From Marinobacter confluentis (GTDB lineage Bacteria > Pseudomonadota > Gammaproteobacteria > Pseudomonadales > Oleiphilaceae): a stretch of DNA of 64,000 nucleotides. Below, piece after piece: positions 10,162-20,000 of this stretch. The notes under the pieces are model-generated. The model did no database searches. It was not told where the DNA came from and saw nothing but the letters and a program-made list of their open reading frames with translations. Made by a program: the position numbers and the translations under genes. Location of the stretch: NCBI RefSeq assembly GCF_004785685.1, contig NZ_SRPF01000005.1:1-64000 (forward strand), in the 5' to 3' direction. Numbering within the stretch: the stretch's first letter is position 1; the number at the start of each line of letters is the position of its first letter.

Positions 10162-10998
10162 ATGAGATCAGTTGCTCGATTAATCTTGCTCTTTACCACA
10201 GCGTTGTTGATCAGCGCCTGTGCCTCCAATAAAGGGCAGGAAGAAGTACTCGCGGAAGAAACCTATTACGAGAATGCTCGTGATGCCATGACCGCTGGCA
10301 ATTTCAACGAGGCCGAGACCAACCTTGACGCCCTGGAAACCTACTATCCCTTTGGCCGCTATGCCGAACAGGCCCAACTCGACCTGATCTATGCCCGCTA
10401 CCAGAATCTGGATCTTGAGGGCGCCCGGGCAGCCGCCGACCGCTTCCTCCGCCTGAACCCCCAAAGCGAGCACGCCGATTATGCACTGTATATGCGCGGA
10501 CTGGCCTCCTACAATCTGGATATTGGCCTTGGCGCGCGCTACCTGCCCATTGACATTGAAGCCCGCGACCCCGGCGAGCAGCGCCAGGCCTTTCAGGATT
10601 TTTCACAGCTGCTGAACCGCTATCCGAGCAGCGAATACGCGCCGGATGCCCGCCAGCGAATGATTGCCATCCGCAACCGGCTAGCCCGGCTGGAGTTGCT
10701 GGCCGCGCAGTATTACATCAGCCGCGAAGCCTATGTGGCCGCAAACACCCGTGCGCGATACCTGATTGAGAACTATCCATCCACACCCCCGGTCGAGGAT
10801 GCACTGATCATTCTTGCGGAAACCTTCCGTTTTCTTGATCTGAAAAAGGGTGCGTCAGACGCGGTTGCCATGCTCAAAGAAAACTTCCCGGAAAGCGCAG
10901 CGTTCAATGAAAATGGCGAGTTTGAATCCGATATTCTGGATCGGGAAGACCGTTCGCTGGCCAGTGTTGTCACCTTCGGGCTGATGGGCGACGAATAG
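10162..10998 (+). CDS. bamD: Outer membrane protein assembly factor BamD (lipoprotein)
   Basis: Essential lipoprotein of the BAM complex that inserts beta-barrel proteins into the outer membrane together with BamA. It has a lipoprotein signal with lipobox LISAC, so Cys20 becomes the lipidated N-terminus. The remaining 258 residues are tetratricopeptide-like helical repeats, opening with YYENARDAMTAGNFNEAETN. The length of 278 residues is close to typical. The old name is comL. Confidence 0.95.
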   Translation: MRSVARLILLFTTALLISACASNKGQEEVLAEETYYENARDAMTAGNFNEAETNLDALETYYPFGRYAEQAQLDLIYARYQNLDLEGARAAADRFLRLNPQSEHADYALYMRGLASYNLDIGLGARYLPIDIEARDPGEQRQAFQDFSQLLNRYPSSEYAPDARQRMIAIRNRLARLELLAAQYYISREAYVAANTRARYLIENYPSTPPVEDALIILAETFRFLDLKKGASDAVAMLKENFPESAAFNENGEFESDILDREDRSLASVVTFGLMGDE

Positions 10999-11035
10999 GC
11001 CAAGAAGTCCATCTGGGCGCCTACCCAAGAGTGGG

Positions 11036-11053
11036 GCGGCGCTTATGCGCCGC
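11036..11053 (+). terminator. Hairpin between bamD and nadE
   Basis: Perfect 7-bp stem GCGGCGC-TTAT-GCGCCGC followed on the plus strand by TCTTCC. It contains the nadE stop codon on the other strand. The weak T-tail makes termination of bamD possible but not certain. Confidence 0.4.
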
Positions 11054-12692
11054 TCTTCCAGCCATTGGTGATCGGGTAGCGCCGGTCTTTCCCGAAGCCG
11101 CGCTCCGTGATCCTGACGCCAATCGGCGCCTGCCGGCGTTTGTACTCGTTGATGTCCACCAGGCGAACCACCCTGTCCACATCTTCCCGATTGAATCCCT
11201 GAGCCACAATGGCGTCTGCGCTCAGGTCCCGCTCTACGTACAGATTAAGAATCTGATCCAGAATGTCATAACCCGGCAGACTGTCCTCGTCCTTCTGATC
11301 CGGTGCAAGCTCCGCTGACGGCGGGCGTGTAATGACCCGTTCCGGAATCACCGGCGCCACACTATTGCGATACCATGCCAGCTTGAACACCAGGGTTTTT
11401 GGCACATCTTTCAACACATCGAAACCGCCGGCCATGTCGCCATACAGGGTGGAATAACCCACGGCCATTTCGCTCTTGTTGCCGGTTGTCAGCACCAGCG
11501 CGCCGAATTTATTCGACAGGGACATTAACAACACGCCCCTCAGACGCGCCTGCAGATTCTCTTCCGTTGTGTCGGGCTTTGTTCCCTCAAAGGGCGCCGC
11601 CAGAGTTTCCATGAAGGCGTCGTACATGGGCTCAATCGAAAATACATCGTACTGCACACCCAGCGCCCGAGCCTGCAGCTCGGCATCTTCTATGCTCATA
11701 CCTGAGGTATACCGGAACGGCATCATCACCGCCCGCACCCGATCAGCGCCCAGAGCATCCACCGCAACAGCCAGCGTCACCGCTGAATCAATACCGCCCG
11801 ACAAGCCCAGAACAACGGACTTGAAGCCATTCTTGTTGACGTAATCCCGGACTCCCAGAACCAGCGCATGATAGACGTTTTCTTCCACCGACGGTTCCGG
11901 CAATGCCGGCTGGGAAACCGGCTGGCAGTGGTGCTCACAGATCAGATCGACGGGGAAAAGCCCTTCGCTGAACTGTGGCGCTTCGGCGCAGAGCGCGCCG
12001 GAGTGATCAAAGGCCATGGACCCGCCATCGAACACCAGCTCGTCCTGCCCCCCGACCAGATTCACATAGGCAATAGTGACCCGGTTTTCGCTGGACTTAC
12101 GCTCCAGCAGCGCCTTTCGCCGGGCCTGTTTGCCGATGTCATAGGGCGAGGCATTGAGGTTGAGAATCAGCTTGGCACCCCGTGCAGCGGCCTCCTCCAC
12201 CGGGCCGTCGCTCCAGATATCCTCACACACGGTCAGCCCCACGGAAACGCCGCGGATGTTCTGAACCAGGACCTCCCGGCCCTCTGCGAAATACCGTTTT
12301 TCATCAAATACCTGATAATTCGGCGGGAAGCGCTTGAAGTACTGCGCCGCGATTGCGCCCTGATCGATCACCAGTGCCGCGTTGTAGAGCAGCCCGCCCT
12401 GGCGAATGGGCGCCCCCACGACGATGGCCGGCGCAAAGGCTTCCGCCTGAAGCGTTTCCAGAGCCTTGGCCACTCTAAGGTCCATACTGGGGCGCAACAA
12501 CAGGTCTTCCGGCGGATAGCCGGTCAGGCAGAGCTCAGGGAAGACCACAATATCTGCGGCCAGCTCTTTGCCCGCGCGGCGAGCCGCATCGATGACCTTC
12601 TGGGTATTGCCCGGAATATCGCCCACCAGGAAATCGAGCTGTGCCATCACCACCCTGAGTGTTGTAGGTGACTGACCGGATTGCGCAGACAT
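11043..12692 (-). CDS. nadE: Glutamine-dependent NAD+ synthetase
   Basis: Last step of NAD synthesis: amidates deamido-NAD with ammonia drawn from glutamine. It is a two-domain protein of 549 residues. The N-terminal nitrilase-type glutaminase carries Glu53 (FPELCLTGYP) and the nucleophile Cys156 (TVCEDIW). The C-terminal synthetase has the ATP-pyrophosphatase loop SGGIDS at 298-303. The glutaminase domain sets it apart from the short ammonia-dependent NadE. It is divergent from pilS and convergent with bamD. Confidence 0.95.
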   Translation of the reverse strand: MSAQSGQSPTTLRVVMAQLDFLVGDIPGNTQKVIDAARRAGKELAADIVVFPELCLTGYPPEDLLLRPSMDLRVAKALETLQAEAFAPAIVVGAPIRQGGLLYNAALVIDQGAIAAQYFKRFPPNYQVFDEKRYFAEGREVLVQNIRGVSVGLTVCEDIWSDGPVEEAAARGAKLILNLNASPYDIGKQARRKALLERKSSENRVTIAYVNLVGGQDELVFDGGSMAFDHSGALCAEAPQFSEGLFPVDLICEHHCQPVSQPALPEPSVEENVYHALVLGVRDYVNKNGFKSVVLGLSGGIDSAVTLAVAVDALGADRVRAVMMPFRYTSGMSIEDAELQARALGVQYDVFSIEPMYDAFMETLAAPFEGTKPDTTEENLQARLRGVLLMSLSNKFGALVLTTGNKSEMAVGYSTLYGDMAGGFDVLKDVPKTLVFKLAWYRNSVAPVIPERVITRPPSAELAPDQKDEDSLPGYDILDQILNLYVERDLSADAIVAQGFNREDVDRVVRLVDINEYKRRQAPIGVRITERGFGKDRRYPITNGWKSGA

Positions 12693-12730
12693 AAACTACC
12701 GCTCCTGTAACTCATTGCCGTTAAAAGGCT

Positions 12731-12736
12731 ATTATA
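12731..12736 (-). promoter_or_regulatory. Possible nadE -10 element
   Basis: A perfect TATAAT on the minus strand, 39 bp upstream of the nadE ATG, in the 86-bp gap to pilS. I do not see a good -35 at the right distance, so the call is tentative. Confidence 0.35.
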
Positions 12737-12778
12737 ACCACGCAGCGCCCAAGAATTCTTCCGGGATACCCACGGATC

Positions 12779-14422
12779 ATGCAAAACAACATCGACAGCG
12801 CCCCCAACATCAACGCCAGCGCACCGCCCAGCCGCCAGCGCGCGAGGCTGTTCAGAATATATAACCATTACCGGGTGGTTCTCAGCCTTCTTCTGGTGGC
12901 ACTGCTGTTCATCGCGCCCACGGAATTCGACACCCGCATGCGGGCTGCGGAATATTATCAGGCCAGCATTTTTACCTACCTGGCCATCAACCTTCTGATC
13001 GCACTGATCCTTCTGGCAGGGTTCCAGCCCCGCAACCGGCATATCATCCTGTCCATTTTCATGGATATCCTGATCCTGCACGGGCTGCTGCTGACCAGCA
13101 GTGGCATGACCAGCGGGCTGGCGAATCTGGTCATTGTTACCGTGGCGGCAGGCAATATCCTGACACCTACCCGAATCGGTACTCTCTACGCTGCGCTGGG
13201 CGCCATCTGCTCCCTGGGTATTGCGTCATGGTCGGTGCTTTCCATGTTCGCCTCAGCGGATGAAATCGTACGGGCCGGTTCGCTTGGTATTCTTTATTTT
13301 GCCGCTGCGTTCATCCTTCAATACATCTCACGGCGCATGGTTCGAAGCGAAGCCCTGGCCAGCTCAAGGGCCAAGAGCATTGCCGAGCTGGAACAGATCA
13401 ACCGGCAGATTATCCAGCGTATGCGCACCGGCATTCTGGTACTCGACCGCTACGGTGCCATCCGCCTGGCGAATGCGGCGGCCGAAGAGCTGCTTTTTGG
13501 ATCTGCCCCTAGCGAGGAAACCCTCAGCCGCGGCCGCACCCTGCCAAAACCCCTGCGCCGGGGACTGGAAAGCTGGCTGAAAAATCCCAGAGAGCGCACC
13601 GAGCCTTTTCAGGCCATGCCAACGGCCCCCATGGTGCAGGCAAACTTCACGCAGCTGGATCAGGAGCGGGGCGACCAGATTCTGGTGTTTATCGACGACC
13701 TCAGCAAGGTCACCCAACAGGCGCAACAGATGAAGCTGGCCTCCCTCGGCCGCCTGACCGCCGGTATCGCCCATGAAGTCCGCAACCCGCTGGGAGCCAT
13801 CAGCCACGCATCACAGTTAATGCGGGAATCGGAGCATCTCGATGACGGCGACCGCAGAATGCTCGATATTATTCAGCGACATTCAAAACGGGTAAACGGC
13901 ATCATCGAAAACGTGCTTGATCTTTCCCGCCGGCGCGAGGCAAGCAGCGATCTGGTGCAGGTGGACCAGTGGCTCCAGGCTTTCCGTGATGATTATCTAC
14001 AAACGCTGGATGGTACTGACGGAAACCCACCCGTGATCCACCTGGAAATCGAAGATAACCTGCCCCAGGCCCGATTCGATATCAGCCAGCTGGAGCAGGT
14101 GCTGGTCAACCTTTGCGATAATGGCCTTCGCTATAGCCTCGAACACACCGGCCAGCCGGAAATCCGGCTGCATGCCGGGGCAACAGCCGATGGCGAACGG
14201 ACCTATATTGATGTGCGCGATTTTGGGGTAGGCATTCCCCAGGAAAACAGGGCCTCGGTTTTCGAACCCTTCTTCACCACAGACAAGAGCGGCACCGGCC
14301 TGGGTCTTTATCTGGCCCGGGAACTGTGCGAATCTAATCAGGCCCACCTTTCCCTGGTGGACAGCAAGAACCCTGGCTGCTGTTTCCGCATTACCTTTGC
14401 CCACCATGGGCGCATGATATGA
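12779..14422 (+). CDS. pilS: Type IV pilus sensor histidine kinase PilS
   Basis: Inner-membrane kinase that in Pseudomonas senses PilA levels and controls pilin transcription through PilR. The N-terminal third holds about six hydrophobic segments (residues 30-185). A PAS-like region (about 205-310) follows, then the phospho-acceptor His332 in IAHEVRNPLG, an N-box LVNLCDNGLRYS, and G-boxes DFGVGIP and GTGLGLYLAREL. The length is 547 residues. The ATG at 12779 lacks a strong Shine-Dalgarno sequence. pilR begins 28 bp downstream, so the two form an operon. Confidence 0.94.
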   Translation: MQNNIDSAPNINASAPPSRQRARLFRIYNHYRVVLSLLLVALLFIAPTEFDTRMRAAEYYQASIFTYLAINLLIALILLAGFQPRNRHIILSIFMDILILHGLLLTSSGMTSGLANLVIVTVAAGNILTPTRIGTLYAALGAICSLGIASWSVLSMFASADEIVRAGSLGILYFAAAFILQYISRRMVRSEALASSRAKSIAELEQINRQIIQRMRTGILVLDRYGAIRLANAAAEELLFGSAPSEETLSRGRTLPKPLRRGLESWLKNPRERTEPFQAMPTAPMVQANFTQLDQERGDQILVFIDDLSKVTQQAQQMKLASLGRLTAGIAHEVRNPLGAISHASQLMRESEHLDDGDRRMLDIIQRHSKRVNGIIENVLDLSRRREASSDLVQVDQWLQAFRDDYLQTLDGTDGNPPVIHLEIEDNLPQARFDISQLEQVLVNLCDNGLRYSLEHTGQPEIRLHAGATADGERTYIDVRDFGVGIPQENRASVFEPFFTTDKSGTGLGLYLARELCESNQAHLSLVDSKNPGCCFRITFAHHGRMI

Positions 14423-14450
14423 CCCACGACACGGAGTCCAGTCCAAACCC

Positions 14451-15839
14451 ATGACCACGCATACAGTCCTCATTGTCGATGATGAACCGGATATCCGCGA
14501 CCTTCTTGAGATCACCCTCAGCCGCATGGGTATTAACACCCTGACAGCACCGGACGTGGGTACGGCTAGAACCCTGCTGCAAGAGCATTCGCCACAGCTT
14601 TGTCTTACCGACATGAACCTGCCCGACGGCAACGGAATTGAACTGGTTCAGTGGATTCAACAACACGCCCCGGCGACGCCCGTCGCGGTGATTACCGCCT
14701 ACGGCAATATGGAAACGGCCATCGAATCCCTTAAAGCCGGCGCCTTTGATTTCGTATCCAAGCCCGTTGAACTTCCGCGCCTGCGGGAACTGGTCAGCAG
14801 CGCCCTGAAACTGTCAGAGCCTGCGCTTGCCCCGGACACGACAGACGACGAACCCGGCCTGCTGCTTGGCAACTCGCAGGAAATCAAACGGCTGAGGAAC
14901 CAGGTCCGCAAACTCGCCCGAAGCCAGGCTCCGGTTTTCATCAGCGGAGAATCGGGCAGCGGCAAGGAGCTGGTGGCCCGGATGATTCACCTCCAGGGCC
15001 CAAGGCGGGACGCCCCCTTTGTTGCCGTGAACTGCGGTGCTATTCCATCTGAGCTTATGGAAAGTGAATTTTTCGGACACAAGAAAGGCAGTTTTACCGG
15101 CGCCACCGACAACAAGGATGGCCTGTTCCGATCCGCTGACGGCGGCACCCTGTTTCTGGATGAAGTGGCGGACCTGCCACTGGCGATGCAGGTCAAACTG
15201 CTGCGCGCGATTCAGGAAAAAGCCGTGCGCCCGGTGGGGGAAACCAAGGAGTTCCCGGTGGATATCCGGGTGCTGAGCGCTACCCACAAGGACCTGCCAG
15301 CACTGGTGCAAAATGGCGACTTCCGCCAAGACCTGTTCTATCGCATCAACGTGATTGAACTGGCCGTACCCGCCCTGCGGGACCGCCCGGACGACGTCAA
15401 ACTGCTGGCCAACCACATCCTGGGGCGGATCGCCCGGGAGTATGAGTGCGAGCCCGCCACCCTGACCGCAGAGGCCATCGCCCGCCTGCAAGCCTATAAT
15501 TTTCCCGGCAACGTGCGGGAGCTTGAGAACATCCTGGAACGGGCCTTTACCCTGTGTGACGCGGAACTGATCGGCGAAAACGACCTTCATATGGGCAATG
15601 CGCCGATAATCGCGGACAGCCGGTCATCCGCAGACGCGGACGAGGCCCGGAACAACGGCGGGGCGTCAAACGTACCGGAAGGCGAGATGGACCTCGAGGG
15701 TTACCTGGAAACCATTGAGCGCACGGCCATCGAAAAAGCGCTGGAAGCGACCCGATGGAATAAGACAGCGGCAGCCAAAAGGCTGGGGATCAGTTTTAGG
15801 GCGTTGCGGTATCGGTTGAAGAAGTTGGGGATGGAATAG
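14451..15839 (+). CDS. pilR: Sigma-54 dependent response regulator PilR
   Basis: NtrC-type activator, partner of PilS; in Pseudomonas it activates pilA with RpoN. The receiver domain has acidic pocket Asp10/Asp11, phospho-acceptor Asp54 and Lys104. The AAA+ domain has Walker A GESGSGKE (166-173), sigma-54 contact loop GSFTGA (213-218; the usual form is GAFTGA, and the Ser variant recurs in PilR proteins) and Walker B LFLDEV (234-239). A Fis-type helix-turn-helix ends the 462-residue protein. I see no sigma-54 promoter (GG-N10-GC) before the fimT gene downstream. Confidence 0.95.
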   Translation: MTTHTVLIVDDEPDIRDLLEITLSRMGINTLTAPDVGTARTLLQEHSPQLCLTDMNLPDGNGIELVQWIQQHAPATPVAVITAYGNMETAIESLKAGAFDFVSKPVELPRLRELVSSALKLSEPALAPDTTDDEPGLLLGNSQEIKRLRNQVRKLARSQAPVFISGESGSGKELVARMIHLQGPRRDAPFVAVNCGAIPSELMESEFFGHKKGSFTGATDNKDGLFRSADGGTLFLDEVADLPLAMQVKLLRAIQEKAVRPVGETKEFPVDIRVLSATHKDLPALVQNGDFRQDLFYRINVIELAVPALRDRPDDVKLLANHILGRIAREYECEPATLTAEAIARLQAYNFPGNVRELENILERAFTLCDAELIGENDLHMGNAPIIADSRSSADADEARNNGGASNVPEGEMDLEGYLETIERTAIEKALEATRWNKTAAAKRLGISFRALRYRLKKLGME

Positions 15840-15961
15840 GCGATTTCTTACGTCTGAGCACCGATTCTGCCGACAGCGATCAAAAATCCCGGAGATATAC
15901 TCGGCCACACCTCAAAAACATTTCAGACCAGGATGGTCTGCCATTCAAGAAGGATTCAAGG

Positions 15962-16537
15962 ATGATTCCAAAGCGCTTAAAGCAGAGCGGATTCACTCTG
16001 CTAGAACTGATGATCACAATTACCATTGCTGTAATCATAGCCTCCGCAGCAACCGCCGGCTGGCAAAGCCTGATTGAAAGCACTAGCAGCCAGAGAGTGC
16101 GGTCGACACTGGTCAACTCATTCGCGGACGCGCGCAGCCACGCCGTTACCCAGAACCAGACCACGACGCTGTGCCCGCTCGATGCAAATCAGGTCTGTAC
16201 CGCCAACTGGAACCAGCCAATATCCGTGTTCCTGGATCCAAACAATGACCGTGCTATCACGAGCGATACGGAAATTCTGAGCGTCCACCACCCCATCCCC
16301 AATGGTTCACTGACAGCCAGCAAATCCGGGCCTGCTGAAAGACGATATTTTCAGTACAACCCGGATGGTACGGCCAAAGGGACCATTGGCAACATCGTTT
16401 GGTGTCCTGAAGATGGGAATGCCTCCTTGGCCATTCAGCTAAGAATGAACTTTGGAGGGCGGATTACCTGGGCTCTGGACCAAGACAATGACGGCATCCG
16501 CGAGGATGCTCAAGGGCAAGCGCTTGCCTGCAGTTGA
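15962..16537 (+). CDS. fimT: GspH/FimT family pseudopilin
   Basis: Minor pilin-like protein of 191 residues. The leader is short and positively charged, with predicted cleavage at Gly10/Phe11, mature N-terminus FTLLELMITI with Glu at +5, then a hydrophobic helix and a GspH-type globular domain with cysteine pairs. Legionella FimT binds DNA for natural transformation through a C-terminal GRxR motif; here the matching stretch reads GRIT, so a DNA-binding role is doubtful. It sits 122 bp after pilR and converges on pilE with 10 bp between the stops. AGAAGGA precedes the ATG. A hairpin CAGACC/GGTCTG (15924-15940) lies in the leader. Confidence 0.82.
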   Translation: MIPKRLKQSGFTLLELMITITIAVIIASAATAGWQSLIESTSSQRVRSTLVNSFADARSHAVTQNQTTTLCPLDANQVCTANWNQPISVFLDPNNDRAITSDTEILSVHHPIPNGSLTASKSGPAERRYFQYNPDGTAKGTIGNIVWCPEDGNASLAIQLRMNFGGRITWALDQDNDGIREDAQGQALACS

Positions 16538-16547
16538 CGCCTTGCAA

Positions 16548-16976
16548 CTACTTCCAGCAGCCGGCGGTTGCCGGCAACCGGTTCCCCTCTTCGTCAATCG
16601 AAAGGGTGCCGCACTCGTCGTCAACCTGCGCGCCCTGGGGAACTGCCTGAAGTGTAAAGCTATCCCTGCCAACTGTTCCCGAAAAACTGATGTTGTAGGC
16701 CACAGAATCGCCACTACGCGGAGAAGTATCAAAGGGAAGGGTTGGAGCTACGGCATTACCGTCGCTGTCCGTTGTCCGGTAATCAAAGCCATTGGAGTAA
16801 CGCCGCTCCATATATTGCACCAACTCCAACAGGTCCGCCTGCGCCTGGCCTCGCTGGGTTCTCTCGACATACGCTCGATAAGATGGAAAAGCTATGGCCG
16901 CAATAATGCCAATGATGGCGACCACAATCATCAGTTCGATCAGTGTGAAACCTTTGTGTCTGGTTGATGCCTGCAT
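16548..16976 (-). CDS. pilE: Minor pilin PilE-like protein
   Basis: Type IV pilin of 142 residues. It has a prepilin peptidase site at Gly9/Phe10, mature N-terminus [20 protein letters not shown] with Glu at +5, and the PilE-type ERR-YSN region. Two cysteines near the C-terminus (in DDECGTL and TAGCWK) should form the D-region disulfide loop. It is the last gene of the fimU-pilV-pilW-pilX-pilY1-pilE operon. The short size and position favour the minor pilin PilE over the major pilin PilA. Confidence 0.88.
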   Translation of the reverse strand: MQASTRHKGFTLIELMIVVAIIGIIAAIAFPSYRAYVERTQRGQAQADLLELVQYMERRYSNGFDYRTTDSDGNAVAPTLPFDTSPRSGDSVAYNISFSGTVGRDSFTLQAVPQGAQVDDECGTLSIDEEGNRLPATAGCWK

Positions 16977-17054
16977 CAGGTTGAGACCTCTCAGTTATCT
17001 TCAGGCCGACAGAAGCCTCAACAGCCTCTGCCGGTTATACAACTTGAACGCTGA

Positions 17055-20000
17055 TCAGCGAATCTGTTCCCAGTTCTGTCGGCCGCGGCTTATCGAACCG
17101 GCTTCAGGCACACTGATTATCTGACCGGATGATCCTGTGAACACTTTGCGCTCATCACCGCTTTCTGGATCGATCAAAACAGTTGGCGTATTGATAATGC
17201 CAACTTCTGGATTAAAACCAGACGCCGGGATACGAACGGTCTCCCCTTCAATAACAATCTCAATGAAATCACCCTCATCAAACTTGTTATCGTTGTTGAT
17301 ATCAAAGACCGAGTAGGACAGGCGACTACCGCTGAAAGTATCAAGCTCATATAGCCAGCTTGTACCACCGGCTGCGCAGGCATCTGCTGAAGGTATCAGG
17401 CTCGTAAAAATCACCCTATCCCCTCGGACCAGAGCCCTTGCTGTAACACGCTCACCCTCCGGTCCCGGGCCACCAAGGTCGGTTTCCCACTCAAGATTCA
17501 GATACCAGCCCTTCTGATTCGTGATTTGATTGGCGGAAACTGCGGTAAGGCCCACATTGACGATCTCCGTTTCACCCTCTTCTTCGCCTGCAATCTCTAC
17601 CTGGGTAACCCGGGTCAGAATCTCCTGTTGCAGGAGGTCGCTCACCGTGAGGGTTCCAGAGGCTTCATCATCGTCAACAATGCCATAGAAAGCCTGGACG
17701 TCCGGGTCCTCGCCAACGACATTATCCCCCTGACGGATAAAGCTTCCCGTGCCAAAAAACACCATGTGCTCACCTTTCTCATTAAATGCGGAGGTTAAAG
17801 GTGCAGTGATAGGTTGCCCGGCTGGTGCAGTGAACAGCGGAATCAGATCGGACCCTGACTTGAGACCATTTGGCGCATCCCACTGGGAAGCGTTGGTTCC
17901 CTCAGTATCAATCCTCCAGACCTGACCCTCAGAATCGCCAACATAAATTCGATCGACAATCCGGTCGTTATCAAGATCGACCGCAAGGGGTGAGCCCAAC
18001 TGACCGCTGTCCGGCAAATCGAAGGTCCTGAATGGGCGACCACTGCTGGCGTTCAGAAGCCATATCTTGCCTCCACCGGCTGGAGCGGTATCAAAGAATC
18101 CGCTGGAAACCACAACCGCAAACTCACCGTTCGGCATCGGCACAATAGCAGGCTGCTGAAGCGTGCGACCAAGGTCCGGATGTGAAAACTCCCAGAGGAA
18201 CTGATCCGCCGTCATATTTTCGGGGTCGGTCACGTCCAATGCGAAAATACTGCCGCCACCGGCACCTGTCGCACCAACTGCCAAAGTGCGCCACCCCAGA
18301 GAGGTTCCCAACCAGGCGTCAGCGACTCTGGGCGAGCCATCAACATAATAGCGATGCGCGTAGTCCTGCTCAGTCAGCTCCGCCAGATTCGGGATAATTT
18401 CCGAGGGAATATAGGCGAAGAGCTCCTTACCGCCATCCTCACCAGAGGAAGCGTTGAAGCCGTGCAGCATTCCGTCATTGGCGCCCACAACGACTAGTGG
18501 AGGTCTTTCCTGATAGGCAGTAGTGGCCCTGAAAGCGTTATAGTCGCCAACGGTCGAGAATGCCGATACTGCGTCGAGCCCCCCGTAACCGAAATTCTGC
18601 TGGTGAACAAATTGCGGGTTCGAGTTAATAATATCTCCCAAACGGCTATCCCGTTCACGAAATATGCCACTGGTATTCGTCAGAGTCCGTTCGTTACTGC
18701 GATCTCCTCGCAGATACTCGAGCCGAAGCTCGCCGATGCTTTCGGAAGCTTCACTGCCATCAAGGTTCTGCCTCAGCGATAGGCGCTGTGCGTCATCAAG
18801 CGCATCCCATTCGAACGCATTACCCGTAGTCGATAACAGCTCTCCAGCCACCTGATCTGCCGTCGACAGACTCTGGTTGGTTATAATGTTTCTGTCTTCA
18901 ATGTCGCCCGCTGTCAGGTTGTCCAACATCGCAGCGGCGCTCCAGTCGAACGTTTCTGACACACTTCCATCATCTTCGATGGAAAAAGCCCGTAAATCAC
19001 CGCTCCAGTTTTCACTATTGAACGACGCCTGATAGACGGCAGTATCCGTGCTCAGACTGGAGGAACTTGCCGCAACCGACGCCGCAGCAGAGGATGACCG
19101 GAGAATATCGGCAAAGACCAACTCCAGATCCGTTGCCAGCTTGGAAGGGTCAATTGCAAAGTAATAGTTATCGGGAAGTCCATCACCGTCCGCATCCCAG
19201 GAAGCTGGATCACTGGGGAAATCAGCCTGCTTGTCATAGCCACCCCATTTGGCCGCGTAGAACATGGGGCTCTCAAGCAGGCCTTCAGACGTTTCTGATG
19301 AACTCAGGGTATACGTGTGGGAAGTTTCGCCATTACTACTCTGGCAACCGCTACAAGAAGTGACCCCCGGGTCAGAGTAGGTGAAATTATTGATCCCAGA
19401 GTGGGCGTGGAAACCATTCTTTGTCGTGCCATTCAGGACATAACCAAAGCCCAGAATAAAGGGCGTCGACTGCCCTGCCACATCGGTTGTAACCGTCAGT
19501 TCACTATCCGTAATCTCATATCTGATCGTGCCATACATATCCTGGTCATAGTCACCACCCTGCTCGCTGTCCTCCCAATTGACGAGGAACAGGCCGGTGC
19601 CGTTTTCCACGTCCTGCCTAACAACCTTGAAATCGACAAGCGCACAGTTACCGCCGCTGGTTTGATTACGACAGGCAGGCAGAATAGTCACGGCAACTTC
19701 ATCGGATCCAGGCTTTCTGATATCGATTCTGGGAACAGCCGGTGCCAGCGAGACCGCAAACGTTTTGACGAATTGGTCTCCGGTAATGCCGGGCCTGAGA
19801 TCGGTTGTATAGGCATGATTTGCAATACCTGCTGCGTCATATCCCGCAGATAGCCGGGGAGCTTCAGGGCACAATCCTGCAACTTCAGCCAGAGTTCCTA
19901 CGGTTTTCGATGTACATAGCTGATTGGTTTCACTCGACGTGGCGCCCACAAACCAGTCATTTCCGTTAATACCTTCGGCAGAGCCAATCTCGCCAACAAT

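Noticed and set aside
12647..13081. Minus-strand frame across the start of pilS
   Set aside because: It is antisense to clear PilS coding sequence, and the translated product shows no family features.
15840..15961. Sigma-54 promoter ahead of fimT under PilR control
   Set aside because: No GG-N10-GC core with the conserved surroundings could be found.
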